Below the pieces are notes generated by a model that worked only from the letters and a program-made list of their open reading frames with translations, was not told the DNA's origin and made no database searches. A DNA stretch of 64,000 bases from Akkermansiaceae bacterium. Lineage in GTDB: Bacteria; Verrucomicrobiota; Verrucomicrobiia; Verrucomicrobiales; Akkermansiaceae. The DNA lies in the NCBI GenBank assembly GCA_015062005.1, contig SUVL01000011.1, positions 16,208 through 80,207 of the forward strand, given 5' to 3'. The translations under genes were made by a program, and so were the position numbers. Positions 15,460-25,164 of the stretch are shown in pieces (within the stretch, counting starts at the first letter, position 1; each line of letters begins with the position of its first letter).

Positions 15460-17435
15460 CAGAACTTGGCCTTGAGGATGATTTCTGTCACGCGTTTGGC
15501 GCCTTCGCCTGCCATGGTGGAGCGGGGATAGAGGCACTGAGCGCGGAAGTAATTCGACAGGGCTGAGCCATACTCGCGGCGTTCCTCACAGGCCCTGGCG
15601 TTATCCAGAGCCTTGGTAAACTCATATGCCCCGTGGGCAAAGCGGTTCAGAGCATCGCGGTATTTGGAGTCCTCCTTGTAGCGGGCATCTTCCTCGCCTC
15701 GCTGAAGCAGCATTTCGTATGCCATGCAAGGTCCCATGGTGGTGTCCTGCTTGGCCGCCACTTCAAGCTGCGCCAGCATTCCGTCTATCGTGCCGATAAG
15801 GGTGATGGCCTCCTTGTACTGGGCTTTCAGTTCCTTGTCGATGGCCACCACCTCGAACTTATCCTGTTCGTTGTAGATGGTGCGGTATTCCTTGCGCCCG
15901 ATGAGCGTGCGGAATTCATCCCGCACCGGGTCCTGGTTGTCCAGCGCCTCAAGCTGCTGGCGGCCTTTCTCCAGATTCGGATTCTTGGGCCAGATAGTGC
16001 CGGCCTTGGTGATTTCCTCGTTAAAGGTAGCATCATCGCCAGCCTTGAGCGCCTTAGCGGCATTGCGGATGTGCAAATCACTCTGAGCCTTGCGGCCAGC
16101 GCAGTAGCTGGTGAGCATCGAGTCATCATAATCAGGGTCGAGGGCCTTCATTTTCGAGGCTATGTCCTCCAGTGCTCCATAATCACGCGCATTGAGGGTG
16201 GTAAGAGCCCGGCGACGCAGTGACCAGAACTCAGCAATGCGGCGGCGCCCCTCCACCGGGAAGGTGGATACGCTCTGCATGTACTCACCCACGGCAACTG
16301 CCTGAATCAGGCTCTGGGTGGCATCCGAAAGCTTGTTCTGGGCAAGCATATTGGAAACAGCCTCCATATTCTGATCTACCTCCCGCCGCATGTTGGCGGC
16401 AACGGATGCCATGGTATTCACCGTGGGCGGCAGCCCTACGCCGCCCTCAAAGAGCTTGGCAGCCTGCGATTCGCTATCGAGTTTGAGCGTGGTATCACCA
16501 TCGCGGAACACGTGGCGGTACACGTATGAACCAATCAGGGCATGATCATAGCGGCGCTGCATGAGCAGCGAGACAATCGTGCTCTGGAAATTGATTTTTG
16601 CCAGCTCCATGGCAGCAATACTATCGGCATCATTCTTGATACCGGCTGCCTCAAGTGTAGCAATTTTCTTGGTATTATGGGCAATACCAAAGGTATTGGT
16701 CTGCGTCCTGGTTCCGCCGCCATCCTTCTTGCCTACCGTCACCTTGGAGCTGGTTCCCTGGCCGGTATTCCGGTTTGTCCAGGTGTTGGTCTTGTCCACC
16801 AGTTTGTCAATTTCCTTCTGCAACTCTGCGTTTTTCCGGCTGCGGTCGCGGTTGGCGAATTGCACAGCAATAGCGCTGGCGATAGCCGTTGCCAACGATG
16901 CGGAAACACCGCCATCACCCTCATAATCACTCATTTCATAGAGCCCGTTCCCTATCTGGAGCAAGGTCTCGCTGCCGACCTCGCGTTTGGAGCGCGATGA
17001 TTTATGGGTGAGCTTAATCAACGCCCGCAGCTTCTTGCGGTAGCGCTTGGCTTCCGTGCTGTCGTCCGGGTTCTGCTGCAGATACTTCTCAAAACGAGCG
17101 CGGACGAGTGCGTTGTTCCCCACATCGAACTTGGCCCCGTTATAACTCATGGTGTCCGTGGAAGGATCCAGCAAGGGCAATTCCATGCCCAGCACCTGGG
17201 GATTGGGCGTCTCCCCGCTATCCGGGGCAACGTGAGACTGCCCAATTTTAGGAGCATTGCCGTCTTTACCAAACTGGGGGCCAATCTGGACGGAATGCTG
17301 CTGCACCTGTTTGGCAGCTTCCTCGGTTGCCTGGTTCTGCTGAGGTCTGCCAAGCCCCTGCGCCCATGAAGGTTGCAGACACACAACCCCACATACCAGT
17401 GGCAGAATACTTGTGTAAATAACTGTTTTCATCAT
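15459..17435 (-). CDS. Large secreted helical protein, unknown function
   Basis: A 658-aa protein with a signal peptide (MMKTVIYTSILPLVCGVVCLQPSWAQ). The mature part starts with a Gln-rich linker, has a small-residue segment (GVSASLATAIASAIAVQFA) near residue 185 followed by a charged coiled-coil-like stretch (KNAELQKEIDKLVDKTN), and ends with about 300 residues of helical, TPR-like pattern (for example EYGSALSNYFRAQCLYP). The ATG at 17435 overlaps the previous stop as TGATG. A GTG at 17438 is less likely. It lies between an OB-like membrane protein and gluQ, downstream of an ABCG-type transporter. No family is recognised. A periplasmic scaffold is an inference. Confidence 0.75.
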   Translation of the reverse strand: MMKTVIYTSILPLVCGVVCLQPSWAQGLGRPQQNQATEEAAKQVQQHSVQIGPQFGKDGNAPKIGQSHVAPDSGETPNPQVLGMELPLLDPSTDTMSYNGAKFDVGNNALVRARFEKYLQQNPDDSTEAKRYRKKLRALIKLTHKSSRSKREVGSETLLQIGNGLYEMSDYEGDGGVSASLATAIASAIAVQFANRDRSRKNAELQKEIDKLVDKTNTWTNRNTGQGTSSKVTVGKKDGGGTRTQTNTFGIAHNTKKIATLEAAGIKNDADSIAAMELAKINFQSTIVSLLMQRRYDHALIGSYVYRHVFRDGDTTLKLDSESQAAKLFEGGVGLPPTVNTMASVAANMRREVDQNMEAVSNMLAQNKLSDATQSLIQAVAVGEYMQSVSTFPVEGRRRIAEFWSLRRRALTTLNARDYGALEDIASKMKALDPDYDDSMLTSYCAGRKAQSDLHIRNAAKALKAGDDATFNEEITKAGTIWPKNPNLEKGRQQLEALDNQDPVRDEFRTLIGRKEYRTIYNEQDKFEVVAIDKELKAQYKEAITLIGTIDGMLAQLEVAAKQDTTMGPCMAYEMLLQRGEEDARYKEDSKYRDALNRFAHGAYEFTKALDNARACEERREYGSALSNYFRAQCLYPRSTMAGEGAKRVTEIILKAKF

Positions 17436-17875
17436 CACTCCGTTTCTACCTTTTCAACTACCATGATACCTTTCACATCATGCCCCTGTTCATCCTTACC
17501 GTTGCGGCAGACCACATGGAAGATGAAATTGTCACCACGCGTCAGGTTAACGCGTCCCGTCACACCGCTTCGCACCAGCAGAGGCAGGCGCTCCTGAGCA
17601 TTGCCCGGCAGGGAAATGGCCACCATGCGGTCGTTGCCCAGAGATTCAATATTCTCAACCCGGCCATTGAGGCGGTATGTATTGCCAGTCAAGCGGGATG
17701 CATCCTGCCGATAATCTGCCACATTGAACCGGGAGTCCTCTGAGTCTGTCGGAGTTTCAGATGGTTTCATGAGGACTGCCGCCACAACAGCCAGCAGCAA
17801 CACACCACCACCGCCCCCCAGAACCAGGGGTAGTTGTGACTTCTTATTCTTGGAAGAGCGTCTTTTCCTTGCCAT
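17435..17875 (-). CDS. Membrane-anchored small beta-domain protein, unknown function
   Basis: A 146-aa protein with a very basic N-terminus (MARKRRSSKNKKSQ), one transmembrane helix at about residues 16-36, then a periplasmic domain with YRLNGRVENIESLGNDRMVAI and NFIFHVVCRNGKD. The pattern of short strands recalls an OB-fold, but this is only a guess. Its stop overlaps the start of the 658-aa secreted protein (TGATG), so both are translated together. It lies 31 nt downstream of the ABCG-like gene. Confidence 0.65.
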   Translation of the reverse strand: MARKRRSSKNKKSQLPLVLGGGGGVLLLAVVAAVLMKPSETPTDSEDSRFNVADYRQDASRLTGNTYRLNGRVENIESLGNDRMVAISLPGNAQERLPLLVRSGVTGRVNLTRGDNFIFHVVCRNGKDEQGHDVKGIMVVEKVETE

Positions 17876-17906
17876 AGTGATTCAGTTGTATAAGTATTTC
17901 AATTCA

Positions 17907-19637
17907 TTATTCCCAGCGAGTCCGGCGGATTCCAACATACGTAAGGCCGATACCAACCAGCACATGCAACAGCAGCACAGCGAGGCACGGAATGCGTTGT
18001 GCAAATGAAGTCTGAACAATGCTGTTGACTGCCTTGAGCACCTCTGAATCAAGGCCGCCATTCACACTACCACTCCACGCCCAGTATGCAGAAATAAACG
18101 GTTGCGTGAACATTTCCACAAACTCCGGCAAGGCCAGCACAGCGCCTGAAAGAGGCAGCTGGAAACCCACCAGGTAAATACTGAGCAGGGATGCCTGGTC
18201 CGGGGTTTTGCAATTGGCCGATATGCCCAGGCACATGGTGGTCATAGCGGCATTTGCCAGCAGAAGGAAGACAAAGTGGTTCACAATATCGCCCCGCAGC
18301 GGCCAGCAATACTGCACGAAGGCAAACATCCACAAACTCTGAATGAGGACCAGCACGCTCAGGAATACCAGCTTCGATGCCAGGTATGCACCAGCCCCGG
18401 TGCCGGCAAACTTTTCCTTCTCCATAATCAGGCGTTCACCGGCAATCTCGCGCGAGGAATTATTAGAGCCCATGAGCCCCAGCAGAATCACCTGGAACAT
18501 GATGATGCCGGAAACAGCAGAACCCACGCGGGCACGCACCTCGGCCTGGGCTTGCTGGGCCTGCACTTCAGCCGCAAGGTCGGAGCCCATGGAATCCGTG
18601 AGCTGCAAGAGCTGCTCCTGCCCCTTGCTGGAGAAGAGCGCCACAAGAATCGGGAATACCACTATCATGGCCACCTGAAGCCAGAGCTGCGTGCGGTCCC
18701 GGAACAAAATAGTGAAGCGGCGTTTAAGCAAGGTGCTGAACTGCTTTATGAACGAAGGCTGGGGAACCTCGTCTGCTTCATCATTCCGAGGTGATGGCAT
18801 GGGCGGTGGCAGACCGGCTTCTGTGAACTTCTGCAAGTGTTTCTTCTCCAGGCGCTGGTAGTAGTCCCGGCGGTGTTTCAGCCAGCTCTGGCGCCACTCG
18901 TCGGGTTCACGCATGGCCAGCTTGGGATAGACTTCCTCAAAATCAGTTTCTCCGAAATAGTGAACCATCAGATTCGGAGAACCGTGATAGGCCAGATTAC
19001 CCCGCACCATCACCATGATGCTGTCGTACAATTCCATCTGCGCCAGGCTGTGTGTCACAGAGATGACAATTCTGCCGTCCTTCATGCTCAGCTGGTGCAG
19101 AAGTTCCACAATTTCTCTCTCCGAACGCGGATCAAGACCACTGGTCACCTCATCGCAAAGCAGGATGCGAGGGCGGCTCACCAGTTCCATCGCCAGAGCC
19201 AGGCGGCGTTTCTGCCCGCCGGAAAGAAGTTTGACCGGGCGGTCGGCAATCTCGCTCAACCCGGTTTCCTCCAGCACACTATCGATGATTTCGTCCAGTT
19301 CATCATCATCCGCATCCACTCGCAGCCGGGCGGAACTCTCCACATTCTCGTCCACAGTAAGTTCCTCATAGGCAATGCTGAATTGGGGAACATAACCAAT
19401 TTCGTACGGTTCAAAATCGCCGTCTTCCGCAAGGTCACGCCCCTCCCAGAAAAACGTGCCGGATGTCGTTTCCTTGATACCGGCAATCGCCTTGAGCAAA
19501 GTGGTCTTACCACAGCCTGAAGGACCCACAATAGCTGTAAAATGCCCGCGGGGGATGCAGAAATTTACATCGCTGAGCAGAAAAAGGCTCTCCCCGTCAT
19601 TATCGACTTCCAAACAGATATTGCGAGCTTCAAGCAT
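17907..19637 (-). CDS. ABCG-type transporter, ATPase fused to ABC-2 permease
   Basis: A half-transporter of 576 aa with an N-terminal ATPase and a C-terminal membrane domain. Walker A is GPSGCGKTT near residue 38, the signature is LLSGGQKRR near residue 138, Walker B is ILLCDEVTSGLD near residue 159, and the H-loop is VTHSLAQ near residue 193. After a linker with a Pro-rich stretch (PPPMPSPRNDEADEVPQP), the C-terminal half has about six helices of the ABC-2 type, with a periplasmic loop near residues 340-375 (QEQLLQLTDSMG then Gln/Ala-rich). Such proteins export lipids or other substrates as dimers. It heads the group with the OB-like protein, the 658-aa protein and gluQ. Confidence 0.9.
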   Translation of the reverse strand: MLEARNICLEVDNDGESLFLLSDVNFCIPRGHFTAIVGPSGCGKTTLLKAIAGIKETTSGTFFWEGRDLAEDGDFEPYEIGYVPQFSIAYEELTVDENVESSARLRVDADDDELDEIIDSVLEETGLSEIADRPVKLLSGGQKRRLALAMELVSRPRILLCDEVTSGLDPRSEREIVELLHQLSMKDGRIVISVTHSLAQMELYDSIMVMVRGNLAYHGSPNLMVHYFGETDFEEVYPKLAMREPDEWRQSWLKHRRDYYQRLEKKHLQKFTEAGLPPPMPSPRNDEADEVPQPSFIKQFSTLLKRRFTILFRDRTQLWLQVAMIVVFPILVALFSSKGQEQLLQLTDSMGSDLAAEVQAQQAQAEVRARVGSAVSGIIMFQVILLGLMGSNNSSREIAGERLIMEKEKFAGTGAGAYLASKLVFLSVLVLIQSLWMFAFVQYCWPLRGDIVNHFVFLLLANAAMTTMCLGISANCKTPDQASLLSIYLVGFQLPLSGAVLALPEFVEMFTQPFISAYWAWSGSVNGGLDSEVLKAVNSIVQTSFAQRIPCLAVLLLHVLVGIGLTYVGIRRTRWE

Positions 19638-19742
19638 AGATAGTTATAGTAGCTCTCCCACTCTACCATACCGGGCCACGGCTTGCAAGCTCACAAATCC
19701 GGACACAGCCTGTTTTTGTGTCTTTCTCTCTTGAAAAAAGTG

Positions 19743-20816
19743 TTATTTTTCACCAAATTGCAGGATAACGGTACCGGCTGAAGTATCAGGGCCAGTCCAT
19801 TGCATCCTGGTCGGGGTCCCGGCAGATGAGAATTTCTGCACGTTGCGCTGGAATCGGGCCGGATTGCCATAAGTTGCCAGATATCCTTCAAAACTCGTTT
19901 CACCGCGACGGTAAGCAGCCATGGCCGCGCGCCAGAAAGAAGCGAAGTCGCTGAAGTAGGTTCCACTCTGGCGGTAAAACGCGGCAGTGTGTCCCTCGGC
20001 TGCTGGATAAGCAGCTCGGTTCCAGCGGTGAGTGCGGGCTATTTCTGCATCGGAAACGCAGAAATAGGCATGGGAAAGCAACTGCCGGGAGCCATCACTG
20101 ACAACCGGGTCGTCCCAAGTTGCATCAATATGGCGCCAGGAACCATCAATCAGCGCAAGGTTCCAGGCATGGGGGCCCCCTGCACTTCCCGTAACCATGC
20201 GTGCCGGTATGCCGGCAATTTCAAGCATCACGCAGAGGGTTGCACTGTACGCCTCACAACTGCCGGAACCCGTGCGCAGGATATCTGCAATATCACAGGC
20301 TCCTTCAGCATCGTACCGGGAGCAGAGCACCAGCAAATCATGCAGGGCCTGTGCTTTCTGCATATCGCTCATACCTTCGCGCAGAACACTCTGCGCGCGC
20401 TGTTCCAGCTCCCGCAGCACGCGTTCTTCATCTGCGCTCAGGATGGCGCGGAAAGCCGCATCTCGCAGTGCGGCACGCAGCCTCACATAGTCACGGTATT
20501 CCAAGGTCAGGGATACCTGGCCGGTTTCCATGTATGCCGTGGTGCAGCGACGTGCGTATTCTCCCCAGGTGGTTTCGCTGACGAGCTGGCGCCACTTGCG
20601 CTTCAGCTCCCCTTCCAATCGGAAATTGATGGGGTTCTGAGCGCTTGCTGTCCAGAGGGCGAAAGCGGCATCCAGCTGAGACTGGGTCCGCACCACCGGT
20701 TCAGCGTTTTTCTGAATACGCGCCTTATCCTTCAGAGGGATGCTGGTTACTGCTCCCGCCGGGGCACACTGCGGGAGCAGAAGCGCACACGTCAGGAAAA
20801 GAATGCGCTGCAGCAT
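19743..20816 (-). CDS. Transglutaminase-like lipoprotein
   Basis: A 357-aa protein starting at the ATG at 20816, chosen because it opens a lipoprotein signal (MLQRILFLTCALLLPQC). The transglutaminase-like core shows a Cys-His-Asp arrangement: TGSGSCEAYSATLCVMLEIAGIPAR, then GGPHAWNLALIDGSWRHIDATWDDP. Such domains often act as peptidases or cross-linkers at the cell surface. The gene lies 7 nt downstream of hisS on the same strand, an unusual partner that suggests shared transcription rather than shared function. An extended N-terminal half (to residue about 150) is helical and unassigned. Confidence 0.82.
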   Translation of the reverse strand: MLQRILFLTCALLLPQCAPAGAVTSIPLKDKARIQKNAEPVVRTQSQLDAAFALWTASAQNPINFRLEGELKRKWRQLVSETTWGEYARRCTTAYMETGQVSLTLEYRDYVRLRAALRDAAFRAILSADEERVLRELEQRAQSVLREGMSDMQKAQALHDLLVLCSRYDAEGACDIADILRTGSGSCEAYSATLCVMLEIAGIPARMVTGSAGGPHAWNLALIDGSWRHIDATWDDPVVSDGSRQLLSHAYFCVSDAEIARTHRWNRAAYPAAEGHTAAFYRQSGTYFSDFASFWRAAMAAYRRGETSFEGYLATYGNPARFQRNVQKFSSAGTPTRMQWTGPDTSAGTVILQFGEK

Positions 20817-20823
20817 GGGAACA

Positions 20824-22098
20824 TTAAACCTCCTCGTCATCCCCCAGGAGCTCAGCCATGAGCCCGTTTGGCGATGCATGCACCGATTCACGGGTGCTCA
20901 TATTCTTGAGCTCCAGTTCCGGATACTCGGAACCAATGATAACGGCATAACGGGCACCTATCTTCTCAGCGCGCTTGAGCTGGTTGCCCATCTTGGCCGG
21001 TGCCAGGGGCAGGTCCACACGCAAGCCTGCATCGCGCAGGGCGGAAGCCAGCGCCAGCATCTGCGGGCGTTTCTCCTGCGCGGCAAGCACCATGCAGACG
21101 TCAATATTGGAAGCCTTCAGGGCGGCATCGCGCAGTGCCTTGGCGGCGGGGCAAGCCTCGATGAGGTGGGCAATCACAGCATCACCCATGGCGAAGCCTG
21201 TTGCGGGCATATCCACAGCGCCATTGGAGAGAGTGGATACAAGGCCGTTGTATCGGCCACCGCCTGCCACTGCCCGCAAGGTATGCCCCTTGTCGAAAAT
21301 CTCGAACACAAGCCCGGTATAGTATGCCAGACCGCGCACCACGGAGAGGTCGAGCTTCACATAGGAATCCAGGCCACGTGCCTGCAACTCAGCCAGCACC
21401 GCATCAAAGCGCGGAGAGCAGCCGGCGGGCGGGTTGGAAATGAAACTCACCAGATCCTCACGCTTCATACCAAAGGCATCCAGCTTCTCCTGGCAATATT
21501 CGGGCCGGTCGCGTTCAAACTTGTCAATGATGGCCAGGAAATCCGGCACTCGTTCCTCAGTCACGCCATTGTCAGCCGCGTACTTGAGCCACACCTCGCG
21601 ATCCGAAATACGCACCACGAAGTCGTTTTCCGTGAAACCAAACTCGCGCATGCAGTCAATGGCCAGCGAAATCAGCTCAGCATCGGAACCTTCGCCTGCC
21701 TCGCCCAGGATATCGGCATTGAACTGCACAAACTCGCGCAGGCGTCCTTTCTGCGGCTTCTCATAGCGGAAGCAGGAGCCGATTTCAAACCACTTGAGCG
21801 GTTTGGTATACTCGCGCTGGTAGGCAGCGGCGATACGCCCCAGAGAAGCAGTAAGCTCCGGGCGCACGGTAATATCGCGTTCACCCTGGTCCTTGAAGCG
21901 GAAAAGCTGGGTCGGCAGCTCACCACCGGATTTCTTGAGATAAAGTTCGGTGGATTCAATGGTGGGGGCCTCCCATTCCACGAAGCCATAACGATGAGCC
22001 ACACGCCGCCACGTGTTGAACAAGTAGTTACGGAATGCGCATTCCTGCGGTGCAAAATCGCGGAATCCGGGCAGCGGTTGGAATCGTGCGTCAGGCAT
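20824..22098 (-). CDS. hisS: Histidyl-tRNA synthetase
   Basis: Charges tRNA(His) in the cytoplasm. The 424-aa class II synthetase shows motif 1 near residue 45, motif 2 (WFEIGSCFRYEKPQKGRLREFVQFNADILG) near residue 100, the histidine-A motif (VVRGLAYYTGLVFEIFD) near residue 254, and motif 3 (AVAGGGRYNGLV). The C-terminal anticodon-binding domain is present (KMGNQLKRAEKIGARYAVIIG). A promoter lies upstream. The stop is 7 nt from the next start on the same strand. Confidence 0.97.
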   Translation of the reverse strand: MPDARFQPLPGFRDFAPQECAFRNYLFNTWRRVAHRYGFVEWEAPTIESTELYLKKSGGELPTQLFRFKDQGERDITVRPELTASLGRIAAAYQREYTKPLKWFEIGSCFRYEKPQKGRLREFVQFNADILGEAGEGSDAELISLAIDCMREFGFTENDFVVRISDREVWLKYAADNGVTEERVPDFLAIIDKFERDRPEYCQEKLDAFGMKREDLVSFISNPPAGCSPRFDAVLAELQARGLDSYVKLDLSVVRGLAYYTGLVFEIFDKGHTLRAVAGGGRYNGLVSTLSNGAVDMPATGFAMGDAVIAHLIEACPAAKALRDAALKASNIDVCMVLAAQEKRPQMLALASALRDAGLRVDLPLAPAKMGNQLKRAEKIGARYAVIIGSEYPELELKNMSTRESVHASPNGLMAELLGDDEEV

Positions 22099-22136
22099 AA
22101 TTTGATGAATTAATGGGTTAAATCTGTTTCGTGGCC

Positions 22137-22164
22137 ATTATACCGGTTTCCCTGCACAAGGCAA
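22137..22164 (-). promoter_or_regulatory. hisS promoter
   Basis: On the minus strand TTGCCT (22159-22164), a 16-bp spacer and a perfect TATAAT (22137-22142). The likely start lies about 30 nt upstream of the hisS ATG at 22098. Confidence 0.6.
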
Positions 22165-22192
22165 GCGCAGAGAAAGGCAGTATTGAGCGGCA

Positions 22193-23038
22193 TCACCAGC
22201 GCAGTTTGGCTCGGAGACGGGCGGCGTAGTCGCTGCCGGGCAGGTTCAGCAGGCGGAGCGGGTTCGGGGCTTTGCGCACGCGCAGAGTCTCATTGAGCGC
22301 GATGGGGTAGATATTTCGCCCGTCTAGCGAGAAAATGAGCGATTCCTCGGCACGGCCGCGGCGCTCGCGCGGGCGCAGAGTGATTTCCACTGCATCGGGC
22401 AGCACTATCGGGCGGCTTGTGAGACTGTGCGGGCAGATGGGGGTCAGGCAGGTCACTCCGGCCGTGGGCCACATGAGCGGGCCACCTGCCGACATGGAAT
22501 AAGCTGTGGAACCGGTGGGCGTGGCCACCAGAATACCATCTGCGTGGTATCGGTTGAGAAGCTTGCCGTCCAGCTCCACATCTACGTCAATCATCTTGCC
22601 GGTCTTGGCACGCGTGAGGGAAAGCTCATTAAGAGCGTAGAAACGGCGGTTTGTCTCCTCTCCGACCGCATCGAACTTGCGGACTTCGAGCATCGCGCGC
22701 TCGTCCACCTCGTAGGTTCCTTCGGCCAGAGCACTCACCAGCAGTTCCAGTTCATCGCGGCCGCAGGCACTCAGGAAGCCGAGGTGCCCCATATTGACAC
22801 CGCCAATGATGGTGCCGGTGCTGCTGGCAGCCAGCGCCACGGAAAGCATGGTGCCATCGCCCCCCAGGCAGAGAATCAGCTCAGGGTGGCCCAGCACCGG
22901 GTCATTCACCGTATTCTTGCCCATTTCGTAGGCATTCAGCCCAGCTGCGGAGAAGGCCTCCATGAGCTGCTGCAGGGCGAGCAGGCAGGGAGCCGTGCGG
23001 GTGGGAGCCAGTATGCCGATGGAAGCGGGTGTTTTCAC
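22193..23038 (-). CDS. nadK: NAD kinase
   Basis: Phosphorylates NAD to NADP. The 281-aa protein has the GGDGT motif (LCLGGDGTMLSVA), NMGHLGFLS, the NE motif (ALNELSLTRA), DGILVATPTGSTAYSMSAGGP, and a C-terminal LDGR segment. I chose the GTG at 23038 (VKTPASIGILAPT): it gives the usual family length and lies just after the argB stop. Longer in-frame starts would run deep into argB. It is the third gene of a corA-argB-nadK run on the minus strand. Confidence 0.93.
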   Translation of the reverse strand: MKTPASIGILAPTRTAPCLLALQQLMEAFSAAGLNAYEMGKNTVNDPVLGHPELILCLGGDGTMLSVALAASSTGTIIGGVNMGHLGFLSACGRDELELLVSALAEGTYEVDERAMLEVRKFDAVGEETNRRFYALNELSLTRAKTGKMIDVDVELDGKLLNRYHADGILVATPTGSTAYSMSAGGPLMWPTAGVTCLTPICPHSLTSRPIVLPDAVEITLRPRERRGRAEESLIFSLDGRNIYPIALNETLRVRKAPNPLRLLNLPGSDYAARLRAKLRW

Positions 23039-23057
23039 GGTGTGTGTGGGGTGGCTT

Positions 23058-23966
23058 TTAGCGTTGTTCGCGGACAATCTCGGTGCCGATACCCTCTGGC
23101 GTGAAGATTTCCAGAAGCAGGGTATGACGCAGGCGGCCATCAATGAAGTGAACCTTGCGCACACCGGCGTTCAGTGCGTCTACCGCGCTCTTCACCTTGG
23201 GAATCATGCCGCCGGAGATAATCCCCTGCTCGATGAGTTCGAAAGCTTCCTTGCGGTTGATACTCTGGATGATGGTGCTTGGGTCGCCCGGGTCGTTCAT
23301 CAGGCCGGGTACGTCAGAAATGTACACCAGCTTCACCGGCTTGAGCTCGCGGGCCAGAGCAGCAGCGGCCAGGTCGGCGTTCACATTCAGGGAATGGTTG
23401 GTACCCAGCTCGCGGGCCAGCGGGGAAATCACCGGTGTGAGCTGCAGGGAAAGAGCCTCCTTCACGCGGGAGAGCTGGCACCCGATGACGTTGCCCACCA
23501 TGCCGATATCCACCGGGTTGCCCTCGGCGTCCTTCTCCATGATTTTCTCACCCACAAACACGTTGGTGCCGGGAATGCCCACTGCCTTGCCGCCGTGGCC
23601 GCGCATCATTTCCACCAGCCCGGGGTTGATAGTGCCGCTGAGCGTGCGTTCCACGATGTCGATTGCCTCGGGCGTGGTCACGCGCAGGCCGTTCACGAAG
23701 CGGGCTTCCAGCCCGGCATCAGCCATGGCCTTGGAGATAGCCTTGCCGCCACCGTGTACCACCACCGGGTTCAGCCCCATGGTTTCCATCACCACGATAT
23801 CGCGCATGAGCGACTTCACCAGATCCGGATTATCCATGGCAGAGCCGCCGAACTTGATAAGAATAGTCTGGTCGCGGTATGCCTGCAGATACGGCAGAGC
23901 TTCGATGAGGATGTCAGCCTTGTAAATCTCCTGGTCAGGGGTAACTACCTTGCGAATGGGAATCAT
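23058..23966 (-). CDS. argB: Acetylglutamate kinase
   Basis: Second step of arginine synthesis, phosphorylating N-acetylglutamate. The 302-aa protein shows TILIKFGGSAMDN near residue 35, VVVHGGGKAIS near residue 70, a substrate loop with LEARFVNGLRVT, and NVNADLAAAALARELKPVKLVYISDVPG. The start at 23966 lies 2 nt after the corA stop, so the two are coupled. argF, a later arginine step, is 13 kb away at 36986-37903, so the pathway is not one operon here. Confidence 0.96.
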   Translation of the reverse strand: MIPIRKVVTPDQEIYKADILIEALPYLQAYRDQTILIKFGGSAMDNPDLVKSLMRDIVVMETMGLNPVVVHGGGKAISKAMADAGLEARFVNGLRVTTPEAIDIVERTLSGTINPGLVEMMRGHGGKAVGIPGTNVFVGEKIMEKDAEGNPVDIGMVGNVIGCQLSRVKEALSLQLTPVISPLARELGTNHSLNVNADLAAAALARELKPVKLVYISDVPGLMNDPGDPSTIIQSINRKEAFELIEQGIISGGMIPKVKSAVDALNAGVRKVHFIDGRLRHTLLLEIFTPEGIGTEIVREQR

Positions 23967-23968
23967 GG

Positions 23969-24958
23969 TCAGATGTAGCGTTTGATTTTGAAGATGATGA
24001 GGGGCAGCGCGCCGGAAAGCACCATGAGCACCAGCGATACCCACACGCCCCAGTCCGTCTGCAGGAAGGGGATGAACTTGAAGTTCATGCCGAAAATACT
24101 TGCAATCAGCGTGGGAGGCAGGAACACCACACTCATGATGGTGAAGACCTTGAAGATATCGTTCTGCTCAATGTTGATGAGTCCGAGCACGGCATCAAGC
24201 ATGAAGTTAATCTTATTGGAAAGGAAGGCCGCGTATTCGGAAAGGGAGTTTACGTCTCGGGAAACGGAGCGCAGCGGCATATAGAGGTTATCATCGCTCA
24301 CGCAGCTTTCCTCGTTACCGGCGTAGGTGATGAGGCGCAGCAGGTTCACCAGGGCATCGCGCTGGCGGGTGATGAGGTCACCCACCCGCCCCAGTTCTTC
24401 CAGGGCGTCGCGCAAGTCATCGGTATCCGGGTCTTCCTTCTTCTGCTTGCGGCGGGTGTGGTGCGTGCCAAAGACTTTCTTGGAAAGAGTATCAAGGTCG
24501 GCGCCGAAGCGTTCCAGCACGTCGGCCTGGCGGTCCACCAGCGTTTCCAGAAGCCCGATGAACACCAGGTCGCGGTTCGTCTGGTTCATGCGCAGCAGCT
24601 GCTGCGAGAACATGCGGAACGAGTACGAATCCGTGTGGCGGATGGTGATGAGCAGCTTGCTCTTCAGGATGAAGGTGATTTCCGAGATGATGGGCTCATC
24701 CGTCTCCACGCGGGAAAGCACCGTGGTGGTCATGAAACGGCCGCCGTCTTCGCAATACAGACGCGAAGTAGCCTCAATTTCGCGCATCTCATCCTTCGTG
24801 GGCATCTCGATACTGCAAAGCGATTCCGCATACCTTAGTTCATCTGCATTCGGCGTCAGGAGGTCAATCCAGAACACATCCCCGCGGCGGTTCTCCTGCT
24901 CTTCCAGGCCCACCGTGCGGGAAATCCCATTCTCCGTCTGCGTGTATATGCGAATCAT
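23969..24958 (-). CDS. corA: CorA-family magnesium/divalent cation channel
   Basis: A pentameric inner-membrane channel of 329 aa. A long acidic and helical cytoplasmic N-terminal domain is followed by two C-terminal transmembrane helices. The signature GMN motif is in SIFGMNFKFIPF, and the protein ends with the usual basic tail (IIFKIKRYI). The ATG at 24958 is chosen because GAGGAG lies just upstream and because MIRIYTQ fits the family start. It is the first gene of the corA-argB-nadK run. Confidence 0.93.
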   Translation of the reverse strand: MIRIYTQTENGISRTVGLEEQENRRGDVFWIDLLTPNADELRYAESLCSIEMPTKDEMREIEATSRLYCEDGGRFMTTTVLSRVETDEPIISEITFILKSKLLITIRHTDSYSFRMFSQQLLRMNQTNRDLVFIGLLETLVDRQADVLERFGADLDTLSKKVFGTHHTRRKQKKEDPDTDDLRDALEELGRVGDLITRQRDALVNLLRLITYAGNEESCVSDDNLYMPLRSVSRDVNSLSEYAAFLSNKINFMLDAVLGLINIEQNDIFKVFTIMSVVFLPPTLIASIFGMNFKFIPFLQTDWGVWVSLVLMVLSGALPLIIFKIKRYI

Positions 24959-25164
24959 GGCTCCTCTGAGGGGTTGCGATTTCGTCTCTTCCTTACCGGC
25001 ACCCACGCGCGCCGTGTGCTGATAATGCCATAATTGGCCCGGAAATACAAGCCTAAAGGGATTTTGCACCAATTTTGACAGCAACATTTCTCCAGGAATC
25101 TGGTGTTCAGACCGGTGGAAGCATGCGCTGTGTGTCGTTGAAAAGACGAACCATCTAATCAAAG

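Noticed and set aside
15459..15537. The longer in-frame start of gluQ at 15537
   Set aside because: It runs into the upstream gene and adds a basic, non-conserved segment. The TGATG junction and homology support 15459.
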